DNA of 64,000 nucleotides from Piliocolobus tephrosceles. Its lineage: Eukaryota > Chordata > Mammalia > Primates > Cercopithecidae. A program made the translations under genes and the position numbers. The notes under the pieces were generated by a model. The model made no database searches. It was not told where the DNA came from and was given only the letters and a program-made list of their open reading frames with translations. Location: positions 146,980,095 to 147,044,094 of the forward strand of contig NC_045438.1 of the NCBI RefSeq assembly GCF_002776525.5, written 5' to 3'. This document shows, one piece after another, positions 55,119 to 64,000 of the stretch (positions within the stretch are counted from its first letter, which is position 1; the number at the start of each line of letters is the position of its first letter).

Positions 55119-56744
55119 CAATTATTATTTTAACCAGCCAATATGCCTTTTGTTTCCGGATTAGTCTCTCCATGGTGCCTGAAACCTTGATGTTATTTTC
55201 ACTTTTACGCTAAATTTCACCAAATTAAAAACAAATAAAGAAACAAACCCAGTACACCCTGAATTTCAAAAGTAAACCTCCTGTAAGATTTTCTAATTCT
55301 CTATTTCAGAGATCTCTGCTTGTGACTCGGCACATTAGTGTTACCTTTGGACCATCCATCTAGCCATCTGCTTTCACTTGCAAAAGGAGACAATATTTGC
55401 TTGTTGTTCACTTATTTGTTTCAGAGGAGCTTTGTTGTATCTTAGTTTAAACCATATGTGTTAGTATTAGTCCAGTAAACAATGCAATATTTTTGGGTTA
55501 AATCAGTTTCAGACAGTAGCATTGAGCTATTACAGTAGATTGAATTAAGCACCACAGGATCAAGCTAGTATCGTGTGCATGCTTCTCTCTGAGTTATAAA
55601 TTACTATAAAATCTAAAAGTAAAAACGTAAGCTAAGGTCAAAGCATAAAATGAAAGAGTTTCTGCCATAAAGTGTTTAATCAAATATAATGTTTTAAAAC
55701 TGTCCAGCTAATTCTCAGATGCTCCCTGGCAATTAACTAAAGCCTAAAGTAACGCAAAAGGTTGACTGTTGCCTCCTCCAAGATAAAATTTGGATCTATT
55801 GTTGGCAACAAAGAAAAATAACTTACTGATTTTGATGGCTCTCCCTCTGTCACCCTCCAAGTTCTGAAATAGCTAAGAGTCAGGAAAAACGTTAATACCC
55901 AACCCAAGGGCAGAATCATTTATAATTGTAAAATTAAGCCTCTGAAAAGCTGAAGCTGATTGCAATTCCAGGAAGATTGCTGAGGAAGAGACAGTCTAGC
56001 AGATCAATTAAGGAGACTGCTGTTAACATCACCCTGGGGCCCACCCTTGGCCTGGTCAGCCCAGTGCCCTGCTCCAAGCAGGGGCATTTTGTGTGCAAGG
56101 CTGGTAATTGCTGGGGGATATTAACTCCTCTCTGTAGCTTTCTCAACAGGCTGTTATTGATTTATTGTCTGCATATTTGTCTAAACCCTAAAGCTATTTA
56201 TCTTTTCACCAGGGTAACAAGTTCTGTATGTATCCAGTCTACTACATAAAATAGAACTTCTTTTTATTTTTCCCTTAAACTAGCTCCTTTAAGCTTCAAA
56301 AAGATTCTGAGATTTGGGGAGCAAGTTCTTACACAGATTTTCCTTACCTTTCATGACTTTATGGATTTTCATCAGCCCCCTCAGCTTTAGTCTTTTATCA
56401 CCAATACTTTGATCCCAGCAAGCATCAAGAAACAGGTGTGAGAGGAGATGATGAACTATGAGGTGGGGAGAGGGGATGAAAGACACTTGGTGGGGGAGTT
56501 AAGGGAAGGCTTGAAGGAGTGGTCATTGCATAAGAAAAGGCTTCTGGTAAAATACCAGTGATAACTTGGAAGAAAGTTCTTCACATTAGTTTATTTGGCC
56601 TTTTCAAGTGATGTGTACTTGAGAGAAAGCGATACAGGCTCAATCCCATTACTACCCATGCCATTAGGATTAAAAACAAAATCTTGTAATAATACTTTCT
56701 AAGTTACATATATTAAAATCTCATTGACAAAAAGGTCACCTACT
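55119..56744. other. Repeat-free block, possible conserved noncoding element at 55920-56260
   Basis: No transposable element is recognised. 55920-56260 has clustered motifs such as CTGATTGCAATTCC, GATCAATTAAGG, GCTGTTAACATC, GGTAATTGCTGGGG and TTATTGATTTATTG beside a short GC-rich segment, a mixture usual in conserved enhancers. The 90-codon frame at 55977-56249 has no recognisable domain. Confidence 0.4.
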
Positions 56745-56990
56745 CTAAGTCCATTTATGTGGAATGTCCAGAATAGGCAAATCTATAGAGACTGAAAACA
56801 GATTAGGGGCTGCTGGCGGCTGGGGTGAGAGAATGGGGGTGGCTACTTAATGAGTTTGGGGTTTTCTTTTGGGGTATTTTAAAACTAGACAGAGGTCACA
56901 ACTGCACCACATTGTGAATGTACTAAATGTCATTGGATTTAATATGGTTAATTTTATGTTAAGTGAATTTTAACTGAATTTTTAAAATGC
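56745..56990 (+). mobile_element. Old L1 (L1MC/ME type) 3' UTR end
   Basis: GGAATGTCCAGAATAGGCAAATCTATAGAGAC, GATTAGGGGCTGCTGGCGGCTGGGG and CATTGTGAATGTACTAAATG match the same 3' UTR as 52530-52775. Confidence 0.92.
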
Positions 56991-57127
56991 AAAGAGAAAA
57001 ACCCTTACAGAATAAGAATTTGGACTTATCTTAAGCATTCATTATAAAGGAACTTGATTATTACAATGCACATGAAAATTTACAAATTATAACCCAGTTG
57101 CATTATATATATTATGCATATATATAG

Positions 57128-57152
57128 AATTGAATATAACATATATTCAATT
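57128..57152. repeat. Perfect 11-bp AT-rich inverted repeat, 3-nt loop
   Basis: AATTGAATATA (57128-57138), loop ACA, TATATTCAATT (57142-57152). Confidence 0.9.
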
Positions 57153-57262
57153 TAACAAATATTTGAGTATCAACAACATGCCAGCCACTTTGCAACTATT
57201 GGAACTTCATCAATGAAAAAGATAAACTTACTCCAGCCTTATGGAGTTTTCACAAATTACCC
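57153..57262 (+). mobile_element. L2 fragment
   Basis: TAACAAATATTTGAGTATCAACAACATGCCAGCCACT followed by CAGCCTTATGGAGTTTTCAC, L2 3' order. Confidence 0.6.
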
Positions 57263-57284
57263 ATGAAATCATCATGCAATTGAT

Positions 57285-58013
57285 GCAGGATCTGGCCCCT
57301 TTGCCAGACTTGCAGCAGGGATGTCCCCTCTACTTGGCCCACTTTGCCCAGCTCCTTGCAGGAGGGAGCACGTGAGCGAGTGAGTGCGGGACCCGGCTGG
57401 CCACTTCAGGTACTCACACAGGAGCAAGCTCTGTGCAGGGCCCGCCGCCAGACCAGGTGTATCACCTTGAGGGGAAAGCATCAGGGCCTAGGGGAGGGTG
57501 CCCAGGACCACGAAGCCACAGAGGAAGTGTTATGGTGTCCTTTAAGTTCTGCTGTCCATGGATGGCAGGGATGGCAGTGTGTTAGCAGCTCAGCTGGCCC
57601 CTTGCCTTGTTGCATGTGGCGGCTGCCCTCTGCCAGTGAGGGCAAAGGGCTAGTGTGACAGTCTTTCTGGATACCTGCACTCAGTGGATCCTGAGCTCTT
57701 ATTCAACGTCCAAGAAGAGTGAGGTCACACAGAGAGTTGAAGGATGGTGAAGGTGGAGAATTGTACTGAGAGATGAAAACAGCCCTCAGCAGAGAGGGGA
57801 GCTGGAGAGGGGATGGGAAGAGCAGGTCGTCTTTCCCAAAGTTAGGTTTTCTCTTCCCTGAAGTCAGGCTGTCTCTGCCTCTACCAACTGAGTCTGGGGT
57901 CTTTATAGGCACAGGATGGGGAGTGCTTGTTGATTGGTTTGTGAGTATGCAAAAAAGTTTAAAGTGAAGATACCACTCAAAGGTGGGCACAACAGTGTAG
58001 AAAACCAATTAGG
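57285..58013 (-). mobile_element. Antisense ERV1-type LTR, family uncertain
   Basis: GC-rich, CpG-containing block with minus-strand promoter landmarks in the right order: CCAAT box (AAACCAATCAA, near 57932) upstream of a TATA box (GCCTATAAAG, near 57901-57910). The plus-strand string CAGTGGATCCTGAGCTCTTATTCAACGTCC and the GTCTTTATAGGCACAGGATG motif, shared in form with 29347-30655, recur in ERV1 LTRs. The right end is cut by an Alu; left edge uncertain. Confidence 0.6.
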
Positions 58014-58317
58014 AGGCTGGGAGCAGTGGCTCACGCCTGTAATCCCAGCACTTTGGGAGGCCGAGGTAGGCAGATCATGAGGTCAGGAGTTCAAGACCAG
58101 CCTGGCAAACATGGTGAATCCCTGTCTCTACTAAAAGTACAAAAATTAGGCGTGGTGGTGGGCGCCTGTAATCCCAGCTACTCAGGAGGCTGAGACATGA
58201 AAATCGCTTGTACCTAGGAGGCAGAGGTTGCAGTGGAGATTACGCCACTGCACTCCAGCCTCAGCAACAGAGCAAAACTCTCGCTCAAAAAAAAAAAAAA
58301 AAAGAAAAGAAAAAAAG
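58014..58317 (+). mobile_element. AluS or AluY
   Basis: GGCTGGGAGCAGTGGCTCAC start. GGTAGGCAGATCATGAGGTCAG suggests a Y or Sc type. Small deletions in the right monomer (AAAAATTAGGCGTGG, GCAGTGGAGATTACG). Confidence 0.95.
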
Positions 58318-58624
58318 GTGTACAAGTGATAAATGCCATGGAGAAAAATAATATAGGGATGGCAGTAGAGAGTTGTGGAGGGAGGGTAGAGAGTTGTGGT
58401 GAGGAAGGAGGGGTGCAAGTGCAGCCTCATACAGTTGGGTCAAGGATTCCCTCATCAATAAACTGATATTTGAGCCAAAACTCAAAGTTAGTGAGGAAGG
58501 AAGCCAAGTTGCTGCCTGGAGAAACAGTAGTCCAGGAAAAGATAGTAGCTGCAAAGACCCAGACACAGAAACATTCTTGGTGGGCTCAAGGAATAACGGA
58601 GAATGGTGGACCCGGAATACTATG

Positions 58625-58690
58625 AGGGAGAAAGAGAAAGGGAAAGTAAAAGAAAGAGAGAAAGAGAAAGAGAGAGAAAGGAAGGAAATG
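58625..58690. repeat. Homopurine (GA-rich) tract
   Basis: About 65 bases of G and A with a single T. Confidence 0.93.
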
Positions 58691-58766
58691 CAACTGCGGG
58701 GACTGCATGTGGCCTTGTCACCTGACTGAGGTGTGAAGACTAGACGTTTTGTGCAGAGCACTGATT

Positions 58767-59052
58767 TTATTTATTTATTTATTTTTGAGACGGAGTCTTG
58801 CTTTGTTGCCCAGGCTGAAGTGCAGTGGTGTGATCTTGGCTCACTACAACCTCTACCTCCTGGGTTCAAGTGATTCTCCTGCCTCAGTCTCCCGGGTAGC
58901 TGGGTCTACAGGCATGCACCACCCAGCCCAGCTAATTTTTGTATTTTTAGTAGAAATGGAGTTTCACCATGTTGGTCAGGCTGGTCTCAAATTCCTGACC
59001 TCCCTGGCTCCCAAAGTGCTGGGATTATAGGCGTGAGCCACCACGCCCGGCC
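58767..59052 (-). mobile_element. AluS
   Basis: TTATTTATTTATTTTT tail, GAGACGGAGTCTTGCTTTGT to CCACGCCCGGCC. Flanks GAGCACTGATTTTA and GGGCAGTGATTTTA are a diverged duplication. Confidence 0.96.
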
Positions 59053-59560
59053 CAGGGCAGTGATTTTAAAGGGGACCCCTCTAGCCTCTGTGCTGAGAAA
59101 ACTGACTGTAGGGGCATTGATAAGGAGGCAGGAAAGTGAGTTAAGATGCTGTTGCATTTCAGAGACAAGAGTGCTTTCGGCCAGTATAGACACGGAAACA
59201 GTAAGAGATGGCTAGATTCTGGAGAGATTTGAAAGTGGAACCAATAGCTTTGCTGATGGATTGGATGTGGGTAATGAGAGATGGGATGATGATACCAAGG
59301 GTTTTGGAGTTGTCATTTGCTAAGATGAGGAATACTGCAGGAAAAATAGGTTTGCTGGATGGGAATCAGAAATTCAGGTTTGGAACCTGTTAGGTTTGAG
59401 ATGCCTAGGAGACATTCCAGTGGTGAGAAGCCGGAGTTCAGATAGAAGTCTGGACTGGAGAAATAAATTTGGGAGGCATCAGAAACAGATGGTATTTAAG
59501 CCATAAAACAGAATGAGATCACCTAGGTGTGAGTTACCCCATGTTCGAAAGTCAACGAAA

Positions 59561-60096
59561 AACCAGACAGCCAGCCCCAAGTCTTAGGCTAAGCAGATAA
59601 TTTTTGTGGGGAGGGAAGAAGTCATAACAGAGCTTGGAAGCTCAGCACACATTTATATGCCAGATCCAATTTTTACCAGACATCTCAAAATGGTTCAAGA
59701 AAGTCAACGCATATGTACAGACAGGAAAGACAGCGAGCCTCCAAAGATAGATAGGAGCTGATTTAGAAGGCAGAGGGGAACAGTTATCGATCACAGCTTG
59801 CTTGTTACATGGCCTCATCTGCCTTGTAGATTCCAGGGAAACTGGGGACTTAATAACAATATTCTAGCTCAAGAAAGCTAGAAGCACAGAAGGGAGTGCC
59901 TATAAGTTTATCCCATCCTGTTTCCTTTTGTTTTATTATTTTCAATGGGCACTTGTAATTTTTAGTAAGACAATTGAAGAATCTTTTCAGCATCAACAGC
60001 ATAAGAATTTTTAACCAACAAGATGGTTTCTTTCTCACTCTTTTCAACCAGCAGAATAGTAAGGGATAGAGCAACTTTTGCTACTAAAAGGACTGA
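59561..60096. other. Unique sequence, nothing recognised
   Basis: No repeat family or coding signal recognised. Confidence 0.5.
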
Positions 60097-60365
60097 TTTT
60101 TTTTTTTTTTTTTTTTTTTTTGAGACAGAGTCTTGCTCTGTTGCCCAGGCTGGAGTGCAGTCGAGTGATCTCGGCTCACTGCATCCTCCGCCTCCTGGGT
60201 TCAAGCAATTCTTCTGCCTCAGCCTCCCAAGTAGCTGGGATTACAGGTGCCCGCCACCACACACGGCTAATTTTTTGTATTTTTAGTAGAGACTGGGTTT
60301 CACTGTGTTAGCCGGGATGGTCTCAATCTGCTGACCTTGTGATCCACCCACCTCGGCCTCCCAAA
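60097..60365 (-). mobile_element. 5'-truncated AluY or AluS
   Basis: 24-base T-run, body GAGACAGAGTCTTGCTCTGT to CCTCGGCCTCCC. The last 40 or so bases are absent. AAAGGACTGATT flanks both sides exactly, so it was truncated on insertion. Confidence 0.96.
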
Positions 60366-61455
60366 GGACTGATTGTTTTATAGAACTCGACATTGGGATA
60401 AAACTAGGGCCCAGTGACCCTAAATGCTCATTCCCTCCTCCAGCTGGTGGAAGTACTAGCAGCTCCTTAGGACATGGGTCCGCTTTAACATGTAAACTAT
60501 CAAACATACATTTGCAACACTATGCTAATGCAGATGAGAAATTTTGCTGCCTGTTCGCATAAATTTTTCAAATAAATAGTTCTTTATGGTTGCCCTACAG
60601 GTCAGTGTGTGTTTGTCTTACTAATTTTTCCTTGGCTCTCACTCACCCAGACTCCTCATTGTTGACCGAGAACTCCTACGTTTACTGGTAACCTTATTAA
60701 AATTAGACTCTGCATTTCATAATCTATGATGGTAACATTTTGTTCAATTTACTGACACACTTAACCTGACCAAAATTACTTGAGCAGAAAGCTCTGTAAG
60801 AAGCATTGATTGCTTTTATTCCTTTCCTGAGGCAAAATGCTTCCACTTCCTATAAGACAAGATCCTTCTCTTCAGAGCCAGACTTGTTTCCCAGCAAAAC
60901 CAACAAAAACTCTGACTGTTATTCCCAGTTGTTAATAGGGCATGAACAATAGGATCTACTCTGACAGAGCTAACCACACAGGTAGAAAGATTTGGTGGCC
61001 TCTCCTGGTATGATTTAAGGACAGTGGAGATGTCTCTATGCAGAAATCTCTCCCAGACTGCCTGAGCCCTGTTGCCTGAAACTCTACCATTAATAAATCA
61101 TTTCTTTACATTCAGGAAAATCAGTCTTCAAAGGGGCACCATATTTAAGTCAGTTTGGTGGCCAAGAGGGTGGGAAGGGGCACTATAGAAAGAAAAAAAG
61201 AGGAAGAGAGTTGAAATAAAGGTGGTAACACAAGACTTTGTGTGCTGACAGTCCTATTAAAGGCTGTATTGCAACACTGGTGCAACCGAGTGGGTAACAA
61301 TTATGAGAGAATGATTCCAGCGTGGCTCAAACCCACATGCACATGCCTAATGTGGTCTTATTATTTATTTATGTGAAAGCTTAATAAATAAGTACAGATT
61401 CAACCTGATTTGTAATCAGCCTACTAACTCAGTACAAATTATAGGTTTCTTTAAG
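60366..61455. other. Unique sequence, nothing recognised
   Basis: 1.1 kb without a recognisable repeat or coding signal. Confidence 0.5.
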
Positions 61456-61458
61456 ACA

Positions 61459-61684
61459 GTGATTTTCAACTGTAGGCAATTTCACCCCACTCTCCCAGAG
61501 GTTACTGGCAATATCTGGAGACATTTTTTGATTGTCACAAGTGTGGGGGTAGGGAAGAAGTTCTACTGGCATCGAATGTGTAGAGGTCAGAAATGCTGCT
61601 AAACATCCCATAGTGCTCAGGACAGCCTCTACCCAATTGTCCATCCCCAAAGTCAATTGTGCCACAGTTGAGAAACCCTGCTTT
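61459..61684 (+). mobile_element. MER20-like hAT-Charlie DNA element
   Basis: GTGATTTTCAACTGTAGGCAATTT, AATATCTGGAGACATTTTTTGATTGTCACAAG, CTACTGGCATCGAATGTGTAGAGGTCAG, AACATCCCATAGTGCTCAGGACAGCC and GTTGAGAAACCCTGC, with GTTTCTCAAC-like inverted ends. Confidence 0.85.
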
Positions 61685-62344
61685 AGGGTTATAGGCAAGT
61701 TGCCAGGCTTGCAGAAATGATAGAAGTGTGATGTGATAATTTCCTCTTATGCTTTGCACTGGAACACAAATGCACGCGTGTAAACCATGAACATGAAATG
61801 TAGCCTCTGTTTGTTATTCGTCTTCAGAAATTCATGACGATGTCCAGCCCCACAGTTTGCTACTTGGAGAGTTGGTTTCCGGGCCTCCCATTTGATCTAT
61901 TCACTACCACCTCAGTAGCTAGAAGGAGCAGTTAGGAATCTTAGCCAATTCATAGGAAGAGGCTCTGGGCCCCTGTTCAAGTGACACTCCTAATCAGTAT
62001 GTTCTTTGTGAGAAAATCTCCTGTAAATAAATTGTTCAATTGATGGGTCTTGATGAGGAGCAAAAATGTCTTAGTTCCCAGCTTCTTATTATCCCAGCCA
62101 AATTAACAGCAGACAGATGCCATGTGAGGCCCTCTTCTAGCCGGGCACCTTCCATATTTCTCTTCCCTCTGCTGAGTGGTGATCCCCTCCGACCTTACCT
62201 CTACCACAATGTGGGTTCTTGAGCCTTCACCTTTTCTTCTCCATCACACTCCCTCCTTCCCCATGAGCAAGAGCAGGTGACTAACAGCTGGTAAAGAAGG
62301 ACCTCCCATCGGTTACCAGTTACTTCAGTTGACTGACTTATGCA
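61685..62344. other. Unique sequence, nothing recognised
   Basis: No repeat family or coding signal recognised. Confidence 0.5.
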
Positions 62345-62645
62345 TTTTTTTTTTTTTCTTTTGAGATGGAGTCTCCCAAGCTGGGGTGCAGTGGTACAAC
62401 CTTGGCTCACCACAACCTCCGCCTCCTGGGTTCAAGCGATTCTCCTGCCTTAGCCTCCCAAGTAGATGGGATTACAGGTACCCACCACCACACTAATTTT
62501 TTTGTATTTGTATTTTATTTTTTTAGTAGAGATGGGGTTTCACCACATTGGCCAAGCTGGTGTCAAGCTTCTCACTTTAAGTGATCCACTCACCTCGCCC
62601 TCCCAGAGTGCTGGGATTACAGGCGTGAGCCACCGTGGCTGGCTA
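62345..62645 (-). mobile_element. AluS with deletion near the start
   Basis: GAGATGGAGTCTCCCAAGCTGG lacks the usual GCTCTGTCGCC. It ends GTGAGCCACCGTGGCTGGC. Confidence 0.95.
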
Positions 62646-64000
62646 ATTGATGCACTTTTAATGACAACTCTCCACACTCAACAATAACCACATAAGGGAC
62701 TTGTGGAATAAAAGGGTTTCTCTATTCCTCCCTCCACTAGAGCAAAGCCACTCTAGACTTAAAAAGCTGCAGAGAGATCCTGGGTGAGGGTAGACCGTGT
62801 CCTAAAATGTCACTCAGCCTATTACTTTGTCTGAAGGTAAATCTGCTTTAGTTTTGAAAACTCATTTGGAAAAGGAGAGAGGTGTGATAATAGGTACATG
62901 CTCAGAAGGGACCCCACATAGTTGGCTGTCCTTACCTAGGCACTCCCTGACTTAGGGACAATCCGCCAACTTGGCTGAATCTCTGGAAACCTGAGCTGGG
63001 ATTGGAAGAAATGTTTTCAGTCCTTTCTCAACCCAAACCCGCACTACCCTTAAAAGAAAAGCCTTAGCTGACAATCCTCTCCCTGCAGGCTTTCTTCTGG
63101 CTTCTAATTGTCAATCACTCAACTGATCTATCTATTCATCAATTCTTCCCCTTAGGACCAGAACACCTAGACATACATATACACATGTAAAATAAAATAT
63201 TTTATATTTTCTCACAAATATCTACTGGACCCTACTTTAACATTGGAAGACGTCTTTTCTTTTAGTACCAGAAGTGCCCTGATCTAGCATCACAGAACTC
63301 TCCTTTCACTGTCCTATATTATTTCTGACTCTGATTATGAAGGTTCTGATAACATGTGCCTGTGGAATGCACCCTCTTGGCTAATGGAAGCATCACTGTA
63401 GTCACGATCCCTGTCCAGGAGACTCTGGTTTTAACCTGATTGGGACCTGACTGGTATCTGTAGGATAAAAGAGAAATGTTGCTGAGTAGTGAAGAGAATA
63501 TGTCCAGACCTCCAGTCAGAGGCAGAAAAGGAAGGAGGATGGGAGGGAACTGAACTAATCTTCATTCTTCCAGAAGAGATACAGAGGCTGGAAAACATCT
63601 CATATATAACAGCCGAATCACAGCTCACTCCTTTTTATGCTCCTTTCTATAAGGCACTTAGGGAAAAGAAAAATAAATGTTAAAAAAAAGTTCCTTTTTT
63701 TCCCTTAGTTTTTATTCTTTTAGCCAAGTTGTGACAAGCCACTGATTTCTACCCTATAAATTATTTAAAATTCCACCTTCGCATCGGGATTGGAAAATCA
63801 ATCTCCCTGATTAAAAAGTGAGCAACTTCATGTTTCTAAATGTCTCTTTAATCTTTTAATTATGTCTGGTTACAGACAGCGTGGGTCTCAAAGAAGCAGA
63901 GAGCTGCACCCTGTGCTAACTCAACTCAAAAAAAATCTATAAGTCCATCAGCCTTTTTACTTAGCCATCTGGCATTATTGCTGTCAGGTAGTACTGCTTT
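62646..64000. other. Unique sequence to window end
   Basis: No transposable element is recognised in 1.35 kb. The last 250 bases (63750-64000) are AT-rich with TTTAATCTTTTAATTATG and few simple repeats, possibly conserved noncoding DNA continuing past the window. No coding frame is convincing. Confidence 0.4.

Larger units (their letters stand above)
58318..59560 (+). mobile_element. Long ancient repeat, split by an Alu
   Basis: GATATTTGAGCCAAAACTCAAAGTTAGTGAGG, AGCTGCAAAGACCCAGACAC, then after the Alu GGAACCAATAGCTTTGCTGATGGATTGGATGTGGG, TTGTCATTTGCTAAGATGAGG, GGTTTGAGATGCCTAGGAGACATTCC and GAAATAAATTTGGGAGGCATCAG. This order is familiar from a very common pre-primate repeat which I cannot name securely. 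No TSD or intact ORF. Confidence 0.6.

Noticed and set aside
58285..58761. 158-codon minus-strand open frame
   Set aside because: Its end is encoded by the homopurine tract and Alu tail, giving Phe/Ser-rich low-complexity protein.
1..64000. CRISPR arrays, bacterial operons, ribosome binding sites, riboswitches
   Set aside because: The sequence is a vertebrate nuclear genome; no direct-repeat and spacer array or prokaryotic signal is present.

Overview
This window is nuclear DNA from a primate, most likely an Old World monkey. I see no protein-coding gene, no exon I would defend, and no functional RNA gene. Every open reading frame long enough to notice lies inside an Alu, an LTR or a simple repeat, or looks like chance in non-repetitive sequence. 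The sequence reads as intergenic DNA or the inside of a large intron. About 42 Alu copies and Alu monomers (J, S and Y types) show it is a primate. The Alu at 24850-25139 carries the base changes of the AluYR lineage of macaques, baboons and their relatives, and this is the main reason for preferring a cercopithecid to a human or ape. The 100-base N block at 8109-8208 marks a draft-assembly gap.

Layout. 1-4.8 kb is free of Alus; its first 900 bases are free of recognisable repeats and look like a conserved noncoding element. 4.8-21 kb is Alu-rich, with MIR and L2 relics, the assembly gap, and a solo HERV9-type LTR12 (17198-18485). 21-31 kb mixes MLT1, MER5A, L1M and Alu copies with an antisense ERV1 LTR resembling LTR8 (29347-30655). 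31-44 kb holds L2-like relics, a short young L1 insertion (37934-38121) and many Alus. 44-47 kb and 55-57 kb are repeat-poor and may hold regulatory DNA. 47-53 kb contains two interrupted MLT1 LTRs, one with an opposite-strand MLT1 nested inside it, and a 1.2 kb L1M 3' portion. 57-60 kb has another antisense LTR and a long ancient repeat split by an Alu. 60-64 kb is mostly unique, with one MER20-like element and two Alus.

No operon or pathway can be described. Any function here would be regulatory: the LTR12 and the two other LTRs with visible CCAAT, TATA or poly(A) motifs, and the repeat-poor blocks. Subfamily names come from recognising consensus features by eye, and repeat edges are approximate unless a target-site duplication is given. 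I found nothing that looks like a new biological system.
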